Origin: Arthrinium phaeospermum
Lineage: Eukaryota > Ascomycota > Sordariomycetes > Amphisphaeriales > Apiosporaceae
Direction of reading: 5' to 3'
DNA length: 64,000 nucleotides
NCBI GenBank assembly: GCA_006503535.1
Contig: QYRS01000001.1
Coordinates: 1,178,001-1,242,000 of the forward strand
This document shows positions 33,154 through 44,721 of the stretch, piece after piece. How positions within the stretch are numbered: position 1 is the first letter of the stretch; every line of letters begins with the position of its first letter. The translations under genes were made by a program, and so were the position numbers. A model generated the notes under the pieces. It was not told where the DNA came from, made no database searches, and saw only the letters and a program-made list of their open reading frames with translations.

Positions 33154-33551
33154 CTATCGCGCCTCGAACTGCACCATTCTGCAGTGACAAAGTTAGTACG
33201 ATTGCCTTCAAGACTGGTTGCTGGTCCTTTGGTAATTCTGTCTTTGTGCCCTCTCTTCCTCCTTTTCGCATGTGACGTGCCACGGGAAAAAACGTACCTC
33301 TTGGTGCGCTCCTTGTACAGGACGCGGCATCCGCACTCGACGCAGCGGATGGTGTCGGCGCGCTTCAGGGGGAAGGTGGTGCCGCAGTCGCCGCAGATGT
33401 AGGTGGTGCCGCAGTCGCCGCAGATGTAGCGCATGGGCAGGCCCTCGTCGTTGGCCGCGCTCGAGGTGTTGACGACGCTGCGCATGGCCATGCCGGCGGC
33501 GGGCGACTGCTGGCCGGTGGGGATCTGGTAGGCTTCGCGTTGGCTCGACAT
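33154..33551 (-). CDS. RPB12: RNA polymerase subunit RPABC4 (Rpb12), with in-frame 27-bp repeat
   Basis: Exon 1 (33551-33298) starts [13 protein letters not shown] and exon 2 (33178-33154) encodes the end. The GTACGT intron is spliced so that KERTKR joins MVQFEAR and a stop, the universal C-terminus of Rpb12. This small zinc-ribbon protein is shared by RNA polymerases I, II and III. The zinc ribbon [11 protein letters not shown] ... [12 protein letters not shown] is present, but ICGDCGTTY occurs twice, so there is an extra CxxC. The predicted length is 92 residues, with an N-terminal extension of about 40 residues as in other filamentous fungi. Without the repeat it would have the usual two CxxC pairs. 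Confidence 0.93.
33375..33428. repeat. 27-bp in-frame duplication in RPB12 zinc ribbon
   Basis: Two adjacent copies of a 27-bp unit encode YICGDCGTT twice on the minus strand. This adds a third CxxC pair to a two-pair zinc ribbon. It is either a local artefact, as elsewhere in this window, or a natural slippage event. Confidence 0.75.
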
Positions 33552-34163
33552 TTTTGTTGATGTGGGTGTTTCGCTGATTCGTCGTCCAAAAAGAATGTTT
33601 GGCGGTGTCGTTTTGCGCGGCGTGGTGGTGAAGTTTTTCGAGATGGGTCGAGACTGTCTGTAATTGCTAGAATGGGAATGCCGACCGTCTGTCTTTGGCG
33701 TAGCGGAAGGCGGAAAGGCGGGATCGATGGGAGGCTCAAAGAAAAAAGGCGGTGCAGGGGGCACAATTGGCCCAGCTGTCAGTTGTTCAGTGGAATGAGT
33801 CGGCCAATTGCAGTTACGTCAGCAACTCAATTAAGCCTCGGCATATTGATGCTGGAATGCGACCGGACGGGACCGTTAACGGCTTGGAACTTGCCATATC
33901 CAAGCTTTAGCTTTTGGCTTGTAATGTCTCAACGTCTCGTACTAATAAGATTCAAGAGGTCTCGTTTCTTGTTGTTGTATCATATGCGCCTGTGTCGTAG
34001 TCTCTATTCAAAACTTGTCGATCCTTGTCTTTTGCTCTGTTCCAGCATACGCTCATCTTAACACCCCAAACAAGCTTTCCCATCTTGCAGCACCCCTTAC
34101 TTGCATCTATTCCTGTGTAACCGAATATCCGGGTCAAAGACGTCCACCCAATACCTACCAACC
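33552..34163. other. Divergent promoter of RPB12 and HIT genes
   Basis: About 600 bp between two divergent genes, with no gene-like ORF. Confidence 0.6.
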
Positions 34164-34749
34164 ATGGTCGACCCAGACCAGTCTTTCGATCCCACCGTCC
34201 TGCCGGCAGCCGATCCGTGTCCCTTCTGCGCAATAGCCACCACATACCCGCCCTACGATCCGACCGCACCGCCGGGCCCCGAGTCTTCGCTCCTCGACCC
34301 GGACAAAGCCGCGCCCGCGTCCTTCGTCGTGCTCTCGACGCCGACGCTGCTCGCCTTCCTCGACATCCTCCCCCTATCCGCGGGACACCTCCTCCTCTGC
34401 CCGCGGCGGCACGCGCCCAAGCTCACCGACGTCAATGCCAGCGAGGCCGCCGAGCTAGGCCGCTACCTGAGGCTGCTATCCAAGGCTCTCGTCCAGACGA
34501 CGGGCGTCAACGACTGGAACGTCGTCCAGAACAACGGCGCCGCGGCGGCGCAGGTCGTCAACCACGTCCACTACCACCTGATCCCGCGGCCCGAGATCCG
34601 CGCCAGCGGCAAGCTGCGCGAGAGCTTCACCATTTGGGCGCGGCGTCCGCAGCGAGCTGGACGACGACGAGGGCGCGGCGTTGGCGGCGAAATTGCGGGA
34701 AGCGATAAGGGTGGTTTTGGATGAAGAGAGTAGGAAAGCGAAATTATAA
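34164..34749 (+). CDS. HIT-family nucleotide hydrolase/transferase, one frame break near 3' end
   Basis: The ATG at 34164 (ACCATGG context) gives MVDPDQSFDPTVLP. A Zn-type CPFC motif follows, then the HIT core with FLDILPLSAGHLLLCPRRHA, VVQNNGAAAAQVVNHVH and the HxHxHxx active site HVHYHLIP. HIT enzymes cleave nucleotide phosphoramidates or dinucleotide polyphosphates through the middle His. The C-terminal helix VRSELDDDEGAALAAKLREA is in another frame; the break is at TTTGGGCGCGG near 34633. After correction the protein ends RKAKL at 34749, about 195 residues. No introns are seen. Subfamily is uncertain between HINT-like and the fungal aprataxin-unrelated HIT proteins. Confidence 0.88.
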
Positions 34750-34970
34750 TCACGATTACTGTAACATTATACTGCGTGCATCAAATGGGATGGTTCATGG
34801 CGCGAAAGCTGTAATGCAGGCGCTGGTCACGGAAGAGGAGCTTGAGCAGGTGAATCAGGAACAAGTCTATTGTGGGCCATCTAGTATGTCTACATGCATC
34901 CAAAACCCTTCTATATCCCTGGCCGTCTAACATTTAATTTTTTACTTTGGTTTTCGCACAGCGTCCATCT

Positions 34971-35935
34971 TTACTCGTGGTCGCCGTGGAAGATGGTGAT
35001 GGGCAGCCAGTCGTCGCCGCAGACCTTGAAGCGGTCCTTGAGGTTGTCGAGCTGCTCGACCTCCTCGTCGGTGAGCCACCAGCCGTCGAGGTCGAAGTTG
35101 GCCTCGATGCGCTCCTTGGTGACGCTCTTGGGGATGACCCAGCCGTTCTGGATGCCCCACTGCAGCAGGCACTGCTGCGGCGTCTTGCCCTTGGCCTCGG
35201 CCAGCTTGAGCAGCGTCGCGTCCTTGTAGAGGGGCGAGTCGGTGCTGCCCAGGCACGAGTAGCCGGTGCAGTGGATGCCCTTCTCGCCGCAGTAGCGGAC
35301 GAGCGACTTGGAGGGGTTGTTGGGGTGCAGCTCGATCTGGTTGACAGCTGGCTTGATCTGTTGGTTACGAGGGTCAGTTTATGGTCGCTCACGAGAATTA
35401 GCTTTCATTATTGGGGAGGCTTTTTACCTTGCAGCTGGGGTCCTTCAGGAGCTTCTCCAGGTTGGTGATGTCGAAGTTAGAGACACCAATGTTCCGCACC
35501 TTGCCGGAGCCGACCAGCTTCTGCATCTCGCGCCACGTGTCGATGAAGGTCCAGTCCTCGTAGACCTTCTGGGTTCTCGCGGTCGAGGGGGCAGGGCCAG
35601 TGCATCAGGTACAGGTCGACGTAGTCCATGCCCAGGTTCTTGAGGGAGGTGTCGATGCCCTCCTGGACGTGCTTGTGCCAGGGGTTGTCGAGCTTGGTGG
35701 TGATCCAGAGCTGCTCGCGGGGCACGCCGGCGGCCCGGACGCCCTCGCCGACCTCGGCCTCGTTGCCGTAGGCCAGCGCCGTGTCGATGTAGCGGTAGCC
35801 GGCGCCGATGGCGGCCTTGACGGCCTCGCCCACCTGGCCCTTGCCCGACTGCCAAGTGCCCAGGCCGATGGCGGGCATCTTGTCACCCGTCGACAGGGTG
35901 TAGGTCTTCTTGGTGTGCTGGTTGTGTTGCGACAT
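34971..35935 (-). CDS. Aldo-keto reductase, one intron, one frame break
   Basis: Exon 1 (35935-35428) and exon 2 (35357-34971) flank a 70-bp GTAAAA intron. The start is MSQHNQHTKKTYTLSTGD. The catalytic tetrad is visible: Asp and Tyr in YIDTALAYGNEAEVG, Lys in LWITTKLDNPWH, His in DYVDLYLMHWP. NADPH-binding sequences include GKVRNIGVSNFDI and IPKSVTKERIEANF. The end is ITIFHGDDE. The frame is lost after DREN near 35576. Removing one C from a CCC run gives NQKVYEDWTFID and a total of 894 nt, or 297 residues, a normal length. Such enzymes reduce sugars, aldehydes or keto groups in the cytosol. Glycerol/xylose-type reductases are likely relatives, but the substrate is not determined. Confidence 0.92.
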
Positions 35936-37244
35936 TTTGAATGGAGTTTTTGGGGGGTATCAAAGTAATTGAGGGAACAAAAAGAGGAAACGAGTTCAAT
36001 TCGGCAGGTCAGCGTGGAATCTATTTATCTATCTACCTAGACAGGTGGTTCAGGTTGCCCACTTCATTACATCAAGAGGCATGACGCAGTGGTGTCATTG
36101 AGAGGGGGATACTATGTGGGCCCCTGACATACATGCCATTAATCGTTCTACCGGATTCCAGTCCATCTCCACCTTTTGCAGCTCCTTTCGCCTTCTCAAT
36201 GCGAGATCGAGCGATAGAATCAAGCTCGCCCAGTGCCAGCCCTGACAGCTTGGCCACTGGCATGACGGGAAAAAGAGACAGCTGCGGAGTGTATCCGGGT
36301 TAGTGGGACTGCAAGCTGCCGACTCGCCCAGCAAGCCAGTGACGCCTCAGCGGTGGGTTAGGAAGCTCTTTAACCGCACCAATCATAAGGACAAATTCGA
36401 GACAGCTAGCGAGTATAATCGACACTAAAAAGCAGTGCCAAAGGCGGATAAATGAGTAGACCAAGTAATGGCGAGTAAGTCTGTAGCTCAAATGACGGGC
36501 AGGCGCGGGATTAACTGCACAAATGTACTGTATGGGGATTGTCTGGTGGCTGAGAAGCTTCCAATGACAAAGAAGGCTGGAGGAGGAGGGGTTGACCAGT
36601 CCGTCCCCCAACCGTGATTAGCTACCTCCACTGCGCTACGCCAGCGAATCCCCCACTGATGACGGTGCCTACGCCAACGCCTACAATTGCCGTAGATAGG
36701 CCTAGCGGCACGGAGCTGTCGCGGGTCTGGAGTATATCGTGATCCACCCCCCGATCCTTCGCGCCTCGTATTACGATGGTTTTCGGAGAGTCAATTGAGA
36801 ACGTGTCTTCTTCTTGGACAACTGGTACCACCAGCCCGGGGAATTCGGCCTCGTCGCTTTTGCTTTCCATCATCAAGGAGTTCTTGGTCTTCAAGTCATG
36901 AAAGTCACGTTACTAGGCCCGCGTCGAATGAAAATTAAATCGAATAATACCTTATAATTTATCTATATAGGCATTTATATATACTTGAGTAGTAGTTTAA
37001 TTATAGCCAGTTCCCGGAGATCACCCTAGGACCGGGTGCGAACACCCTGACCTTTTCTCTTCCAAACTTCCATCAGCCTGCGCGTGAAAGCGACGGCAGC
37101 GTCCCGGTGTTGGTCGAAGAGGCCGCCCGGACCGCCGAAACATCTTGGGCCTGATCCCCGGCCTATGTATGGCTGCCCGCCTCCCGTTTCGATGTTTTCG
37201 TTGTTGCATTGACCACGTTTTGGTCGTAAAAAGGGGCAACACAG
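35936..37244. other. Intergenic region with a weak ORF
   Basis: A minus-strand ORF at 36622-36894 (90 codons, PLGLSTAIVGVGVGTVISGG near its end) has a hydrophobic tail but no partner exon I can support. The segment 36930-37010 is strongly AT-rich. Otherwise I see nothing. Confidence 0.4.
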
Positions 37245-40200
37245 CTATCGCGACTCCCGCAGCTTCCGCACCAGCTCCGGGAGCGCCGGCACGCCCTGCG
37301 CCACGAACGCGACCGCCGCGCAGTCGTGCGCGACGCCGCCCGTCACCGTGTGCAGCAGGTCCGGGTTGCCGCCGCCGAGCTCCTGGGGCCCCTTTTGGGG
37401 GTCGCGGGCGAGGTAGACCTTGTTGGCCAGGGGGCCCCGGCCCCGCAGGGCGCAGACGACGGGTAGTAGGGTGGGCGTCCGCGTCCAGCGCCATCAGCAT
37501 GGTGCCGCCGCCGCCGTCGGCGTGGCGGTCCGCCGTGGGGAACGGGGCCAGCGCCACGGCCTGCGCGCCCCGCGGGATGGTGCCCCGGGTCCCAACCGCA
37601 GCCGCGACACGCCCGTCTGGTTCATGACGGCGGGGTAGAAGTACAGTATCCGCCCCGTGGTGTCGCCCGTCAGGTGGCCCGACGGCCCCGCCGCCAGCGC
37701 TGCCGAGTTGGTCAGCTCGGTGAGCGCCGGCGTGGCGGCTTGCGGCGCGGCCTCGGCCACGAAGAGGTTGCCGTTGGTCGCCGGCAATAGGACCAGCTGA
37801 CCCGTCTTGTCTGTGATGTTGACGGCTGCGGACAAGTCGGGATTTGTGATGGAAGGAACGGGGGAATCATCGTAATCAAGGGCCGGGGCCGGAACTTCGT
37901 AGACCAACCCGTCGGCTCCAAGTCCCTCGCCGTCTTGGTCTTGTTCAGCCTGGCGCTCCATCCCGACCCCCCTGCGGTCGCTTTCGAATTGATGACGTAG
38001 ACGCAGTTCTCCTTGTCGGGTCTCCCGCCATCGTCGGGTCGCAGACCATGTCCGGATTGTACCAAACGGCGTCACAACCTTCGCCAGTCAGGTTGAGGCT
38101 GCATTGGTTGATGCACAAGCCGAAGTTCATCATGCAATCGGAGCCGACTGGTTGGCCCTGGAACATGTTATCGCAGTTGATGGTGAAGGTGTTGCCCGCC
38201 CTGTCGCGGCATAAGGCGTCATTACCAGGGCAAGCGGCATAGAAGCACGGCGCAATGGTAGGCGCACTGGGAGGGGCGGTCGTGGATGGGCTGGGCGGCG
38301 GCGTCGCGGGCTGCGGATCCGTGATGCCGGGGATGTGGATGACCTGACAGTCGAGGAAGTTTGGAACCGGTTGTTGGCCAGGAAATACTGCGGCGACCCG
38401 CCAAAGTCGCTCAGGTTCAGCCAGAGCTGGTTCTCGGGCCAAGCTTGGTACCTGATCCCCTGGCAGTTGACCGTGCCGGGGCCGGATTGCTCTTAAAGGT
38501 CCAGTTGAGCGAGGCCGATGGCCGGCTTGTCGACCATGGCGACCTGCTTCTGCCACTTCCCGTTCATGACGTTGAGGCCGAACGCCAGCGTGATGGGGAA
38601 GCCCAGGTCGGCGTTGGCGAGGGTCCCGCCGAGGTCCAGGGAGCCCGCGCGACGGCGGGGGCCAGCCCGAGGCGGACGACGAGCCCGAGTCCAGGACGTC
38701 GTACGAGGCCTGCATGCGCCCATGTCATGTTGACGCCGCCGTAGAACTGGCCGATGGCGCCGACGGTCGCGGCGCGCGCGGCGCCCCAGCTCAGCTGCGG
38801 GCCGACGTCGAGCAGGTTAGGGATCGAGAAGCCGGGGATGGTGAAGGTGACGATGTTCTTGTTGAACTGGTACGACTGGAAGTAAAAGGCCTGCAGGGCC
38901 AGGCCCAGGTTGGCGTAGGCGCCGCCGTTGATGTTGAACTGGGCCGAGTAGAGGCCGTGCACGAGACTGGCCTTGAAAGACCCGTCACCTGGAACTCGCC
39001 CTGGATGTGGCAGTCGACGCAGTACAGTCCGTAGGGCGAAGTGGGCGGCGGGATGGGCTCGTAGGACCCGATCACGGCCGACTTTATGTAGTTTTTAATC
39101 TGGTCCAGCCGAGATTGGGCTTCGGCCTTGCCCGGGGAGCCGTCGGCGGGGCTGTACTCGTACAGGACCTTACCCGGGCCCCAGGGGGTCGAAACTTCGC
39201 CGCCAAAGCCCAAGTCGAAGGGGAAGTTATAGGCGTGGTCGAGAAAGCCCGTCTCGTTTTCTCGTCGGCCCTGGCCTCGAGCGCCCGGGCCATCTTGGGA
39301 GCTGCCCCGTCAAGGGCATTCGCTCCCTTCTGGGCCACTTGGACGACGACGGCGGAGGCGACTCCGGCGGCAGCACGATGGATGGCCGGGTCATCCAAGG
39401 CGGCATCGACGTGTGCGTTGTCAGCTGGGTAGAATCCGATAGCCTCGTCAAGATCCTGGTCGAAGTGGTCTCCGTATGCGACGGCAGGCAGGCCGCCACG
39501 AGGGGTGACGCGGGCGATCTGGCAGCCAGGGACTGCTGGGCCGTGCTGTTGTTGATTTGGATAGACCCAAAGTCGACTTGGATCGTGTCGACCAGGTCGG
39601 CCGCAGACTCGCGCGCCCCGATGGCCAGGCACGAGCGGGAGGCATCCGTAAACACGATGGACTGGCCCTGAAGAAGACGTTGTGCCCGTCGTCGTTACAT
39701 CCCGGGGCGGCAGTGATCAGAAGGAGCGGCGCGTTCTGGCCTGCCTCCCACTGGGCCCGGGCGAATTGGTAGGCGGTAGCGGTCGTAAAAGCGGCCGACA
39801 GGGTGGTCGCGCCGCACTTGACGTTGGTCACATGCGCCGAGTCGTCGAGCACGAGCGAGGGTATACCGAACGTCATGTTCAAGCGTACGACGGGCGCCTG
39901 GTTTCACGGCGGTGTAGTTGCCGCCGCCGGCGCCCGGGGTCTGGCCGCCCTTGCTGGCGGGATCATGATAGAAGAGCTGGGCGGTGGGCTGCGGCTGCAG
40001 GACGGCGGTTCCGTTCGGGTTCACGCCCGGTGCCGGTGTGGGCGTCAACTGGGTCTGGGGGCCACCGACTATCGTGGTGTCCGCGGGTGTCGACGTCGCT
40101 CCGGCCGCTGAAGTAGGCTTAGACGTAGTCGAAGGGGTAGTAGACGGGGTGGCGGGAGCGATGCAAGTGCCACTGCTGCACTTTGATCCCGGGCTGCAGA

Positions 40201-40899
40201 CGTGCCCACAGCCGCCGCAGTTCTGTGTGTCGGAGCTTAGGTTGGCGCAAGTGTCACCACCGCAGTCCTTGGCCCCCGAACCGGCGGCGCAACAGATGCC
40301 AGGGTGGGTGCTGTTGAATAACGCGACACTCGGGCCGATCTTATACTCATCGAAACCGCGCCACTGTCCATAGTTGGTGGCAAAGGTCGCATTCCATCTT
40401 TGGGTATACTATATATAGATGGGTTAGGCTATTGTAATTTCTTGTTAAACCAGACTCCGCAAGTGAACCACTTACCGCCGAGCAGAAAAATCCTGCGGGA
40501 CGCCGTTCTTAGACAACACTATTATGTCAATAACATGAACTATACACCGGCTCCGACGATACCACCGAATGCATTGACGAACTGGCAAGTCCGCGGTGGC
40601 GAATGGTCCGCCGGGAGGTGCGTCTGATCATAGAACGACTGGGTGATGCAAGCTTGGACGCAGAGGTTAACATCCAAGGGTCCGGAGAAGAAGATGCCGC
40701 CATGTAAGTATCGGCCCGGTTACAGTCCAGCGGGCGTTAATGGCCGCCGCTCCCAGCCCGACAGGTCCCGCGAAAGTAGGAAGGTCCAGGATCCGTAGCT
40801 TAGGGGGGTCTTGCGGGCCCTTGTCGATTAGTCCCAGGCGAGCTCTTGTGCAATAGCCGGAGCCGCAAGGGCGACGGCGGCGATGAGGATTTGGCGCAT
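37245..40899 (-). CDS. Large secreted Cys-containing protein of unknown function, many frame breaks and introns
   Basis: The start at 40899 gives the signal peptide MRQILIAAVALAAPAIAQ. Next come a Cys-rich stretch (VNLCVQACITQSFYD), a GTAAGT...TATATAG intron (about 40474 to 40410), YGQWRGFDEYKIGPSVALFN and a six-Cys segment CCAAGSGAKDCGGDTCANLS to SKCSSGTC. A Ser/Thr/Pro linker leads to two long beta-rich regions, NMTFGIPSLVLDDSAHVTNV and NFPFDLGFGGEVSTPWGPGK, with YSAQFNINGGAYANLGLAL. Then a second Cys segment (CFYAACPGNDALCRDRAGN ... CDAVWYNPDMVC) and a C-terminal domain end LVRKLRESR at 37245. The layout recalls ascomycete proteins carrying DUF7029- and DUF7223-type regions; this is from memory and unchecked. 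At least ten frame changes interrupt it. An extracellular or wall role is inferred. Confidence 0.55.
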
Positions 40900-41874
40900 G
40901 ATGATAATGGTCTGCTGTCGTTTCAAGGCTCAACACGCGATATGGAGAAGTGACTGCTTAAAGAACATGTTCTGGAGACTTCCCTATCTTGGGTTTACTC
41001 ATTGTCCACCGGAGAGGCTTAACAACATATATATTAATATAGGTATCGATGTCCTTGATGGGCAGTGGCCACATCCAAAAGGACTTTTGATGATCAGCTC
41101 TGCAGATGAACCTTGAGGGAGAGTCCAAGAGTGCCTAGAGTCTCAATTAATCAGGCCAAAAGGTGTCCGAATATGTTGTCGGCTCAGTGCGAAGCAACTT
41201 ACACCATCAGTTCCAGCGTATGCATCATAGAAACAAGCCTCCGAACCTGGCTGAGCCATGCCCCGCATTCTTGCAGCGTAACACCCCGCCGGGACGTCTC
41301 GCATCGCGATGAGTAACAACTAGGACCGTTCTAGCTGCGCTATAATATCGCCAGAACCACGGGTCGGAGGTGTGGTGTTAGCTAGACTGCCTTGAGCGAC
41401 GAGAGGAGGGATGTGCTCGAGCTACTGAGGATTCACGAGGCTCCAATCTTGACGTTCTCATCCAATATCACATGTATTAACTAGACACCGACCTGATGTT
41501 GTCAGGGATCTAGGCCTAGCCTTCAGCCTCCTGTCCATGTGGCATTTTCAATCTCTGGGTCCTCTTAGGCCGGCTGCGCCCCCCGATCTGATTATAGGTC
41601 CTGACGAAGCTTCCTTCACTCTTAACCAAACCAAAAGCGCTTCTAGTAACACAGAAAGCAATGCCGATGCCGTGAGATTCGCAACGACGACTCTGCGGGT
41701 AGAGTGGGAGGCACCGGGGACTGATACGCCATCTGGAATTGAGGGCGAGCATCAATCGCATGGCATGGTGCTGCCTCGGTCTACCCGCGGCACCAGGTTG
41801 CAGATGAGACCCGTCTACCAACAGGTTCATGCCATTGCCACCTATCTCTTTAATCGCTTGACTTGTGATGAGGG
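40900..41874. other. Intergenic region
   Basis: This is promoter sequence of the secreted protein (-) plus the 3' flank of the membrane protein gene (-). ORFs on both strands at 41516-42061 are mutual shadows with no motif. Confidence 0.4.
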
Positions 41875-44721
41875 TTACTTGTCAACGACCCCGTGGGATG
41901 CCGTCCAAGCCCTCGCCTTGTATCGAGGTACTAGCCCCCATCTCCATGTAATGGAGAGCATCCCAAGCTGTACCCAATCATGCCGGATCTCCCTCGGCAG
42001 CAAAATGACATCATATATGTCTCCTCCGCACATGCTCAGCTGCTTGACCGGGAGCAGTTGAGTAGCCATATAGCTTATCGGGTTTTCAATGCTCTCTGTA
42101 CGCCTCTCTCCACATGACTCCCTGAAACTCAGCTGCAGCTCCCCATGGAAAGCCCCATTCATGCCTGCATTGTCTCGAACCTCGACGGTAGCGATACGTC
42201 CCATTGTCTTCCTCGCTCGGATCCCTGCACATGTGTTGTCCAGAAGGGGTGGCTCGGCTGGTGAAGACTGTTGCGCCAGAACCAGCATCTCAACGGCGCT
42301 ATCCCAGGCTTCACTCACTTTTGGGTCGAGCAACGTCCCGGAGCCAAACAATGACTTTGGATTATGCAGCACTTTTCGCGTTAGTAGTGCTTTTCGGTCA
42401 ATCAACCCCTCGGGCCGACTAACGAAACTCCAATATGCATAATGACCACCGCGACATGAAGGAGAAGGAAGAAGAGGCACAGCTTATCAAACCAGGTCCT
42501 CGGCGTCATGGCGTAGCCGCGGAAAATGGCTCGCATCACAACTCTAGTTGACCCGACAGCTGAGTCGCGCAGTTCTTCTGGCATTGTGAACCATTCCTCC
42601 GGGTCGCTGTTGACCCGGACCATGGCTTTCGCTCTTGCCCTAAGGCCTTTCTCGTCGATCGGCCGAGGCGGCATTAACGAAGAAATTGGTATGTGGCGGT
42701 TCAACCCGCACCGCGAAAGGCTGTCGCTGAAGAACATGAGATTCCCATCTCGAGCGTGCGGGAGATGGGGAAAATGTCAGTCTCCCCGTTCCATTCAGAC
42801 GATGGAAAGTCGACGTAGTCCAACAGCCTGTCGAACAGTGAACGGTTGTAGGGACTACTCTCGTGTGGTATGAGGCCAGCCAATGCATCCGGAACACTGG
42901 GGGACAGGGCATCCGTGAACCAGCTTGTTTGTATTTTGATATGCTCCCAGATCTCAGGACTCGGCAGAGGCCGCGGTACGTAGTCCGCGGCTGCGAAAGC
43001 AGGAGCGCTCTCCTTCTTGAGCTCGGTCCGTATCATGTCGCCTCCCTGACTTGTCATGTAGTTGAATGACAGACGGCCACCATCTAGGCGGCCGGGTTCC
43101 ATCTTGATGTAGGTTTCGGCAGCCATCCACTGAGCGTCAACAGTGCATGTGATTGGGGCCCAAGCGATAGGCTTGTTCTTTTTTCGTACGTGGTTGAACA
43201 GAGCAAGAGATATCGAACTGGCATTGCCTGTGGGGACCTGTAACGGCACAGCAAACTTGCCAGGAGCATCAACGGCCATGAAGAATCCTGAGCTCGTTGT
43301 GAAAGCAAAACCTCTCGTAAGGAGTGACTCACGCAGAGGTTCTGTAATGTCGAACGTGGTCGGTTGGCTGTTGGAGTTGCCTATATTGTCCCTGTAGTAT
43401 ACCGTGTAGTGGTCCAATGTTGGAAAGGCCAGTGTAACATTCTCTTGGTCCAGCTTGATTTCTTTCTGGGGCATGCAGGCGACGCGCACGGCTGGGACCC
43501 GAGTTTACTTGTAGTCTTTTCCGCGAGATCCAGTGCCCGTACCGTTCCGGTGTTCTATTCTCCTCGCTGTCCTTCAAGAAAAGCAAGGCATAGTAGTGAT
43601 TAGCCGCTGCCGCGTTCAATAGGAGACCTGCAGAGGCATGCGCGGTGTAAGTCCATGTATCCCCCGGTTCTCCTCCACGCACATACATGGTTCTACGTGT
43701 AGTTCTATCAAGAACTCAAACTCGTTGTTCAAAGCTCGGCGTTGCCACCAACGCGAGAGATGATTGGCGACGAGGAGATACGTAGCAGACGGACATCTCG
43801 CTTCTTCAATACGGTCTATGGCTTGTGTGCACTTTCCTGGTGAATAGGGAAATAATCTCCCGTGAGATTCGTAGGCCACAGCTGTGTATCGCTCCCTGTC
43901 TCAAGTTAGTGACATTATGGAACTAGGTTAGTTTGATGTTCGGGGTCCCCTGCCGTTCATCCAAACCACCATACCCCCTGACCAGTTCATCTCTTTTGGT
44001 AGCATAACAACCGCAGAAGCTGGCCCGGCAAGCAAAGCCAAACCCCCCTGAAAGTAAAAGACCGATAAGGAACCAATCTTGGCGCCATCGCTTGAAGTCA
44101 GAAGTAATGGCACCCAGAAATTCAATAGACCAGAAATAGCTGGAATGGTTGATGAGGAATTATAGATTATTCCCAGGTGTGAACTTGAAATGGGAGTCAT
44201 ACCTAACGGATACAAAAGATCTGCTAGAGCATAGCAGACAAGCGGCACACCACTTCCAAAAGAAGTTTGGATCGCACAGTATCCATAATTATCGCAGCCA
44301 TACTTGATACTATGAGCAATTCCTATATTAATGATACATTATTAACATTACAAAATCACTGCATGTAGTATAGAAGGATATGGAATTGGCCTACCTGCAC
44401 TTTGGCCGCGATCTGTAAGACGGCAAATTTCAGGTCATCGCGGTTTTGAAATTTCAGGTCATCGCGGTTTTGGTCACCTTCGAGCTCACATTGCCAACGA
44501 AGTAGCCCGACAGATTCATAGCGACAAGAGAGATAGAAAGGGTTGCAGGGAGTAAATGAACAGCTGATTTGCATAGAAAAGACAATCTTGACTGGTGTAT
44601 TAGGACTTTCGAAAATTCATCAGGAGTCTCCCCAGATCAAGTTCAGGATGCCGAGCCCGATGGCTCTTAATAGCAGCTGCAAACGCTGTATAGATGGCAA
44701 AATAGCAGTTCTGGACGCCAT
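41875..44721 (-). CDS. Large multi-pass membrane protein, uncharacterised fungal type, frame-broken
   Basis: The start at 44721 (MASRTAILPSIQRLQLLLRA) leads into exons reading SCRYESVGLLRWQCELEGDQ, then IAHSIKYGCDNYGYCAIQTS, then LLNFWVPLLLTSSDGAKIGS and FQGGLALLAGPASAVVMLPK. An extracellular-type region follows (VAYESHGRLFPYSPGKCTQA, DALAGLIPHESSPYNRSLFD), then a transmembrane helix LFFLLLHVAVVIMHIGVSLV near the C-terminal third and a cytosolic tail. Predicted N-glycosylation sequons occur in the large loop (ENVTLAF, GNASSIS). The GPASAVVMLP block is one I associate with uncharacterised Sordariomycete membrane proteins. There are several introns and frame changes. Function is unknown. An 8-residue in-frame repeat (QNRDDLKF twice) lies at about 44435-44480. 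Confidence 0.5.
44432..44480. repeat. 24-bp tandem repeat
   Basis: The unit aaatttcaggtcatcgcggt plus tttg occurs twice in succession and is in frame within the membrane protein gene. Confidence 0.7.

Noticed and set aside
36622..36894. 90-codon ORF with hydrophobic tail as a membrane protein
   Set aside because: No partner exon, no family resemblance and AT-rich surroundings; kept only as a remark in the spacer entry.
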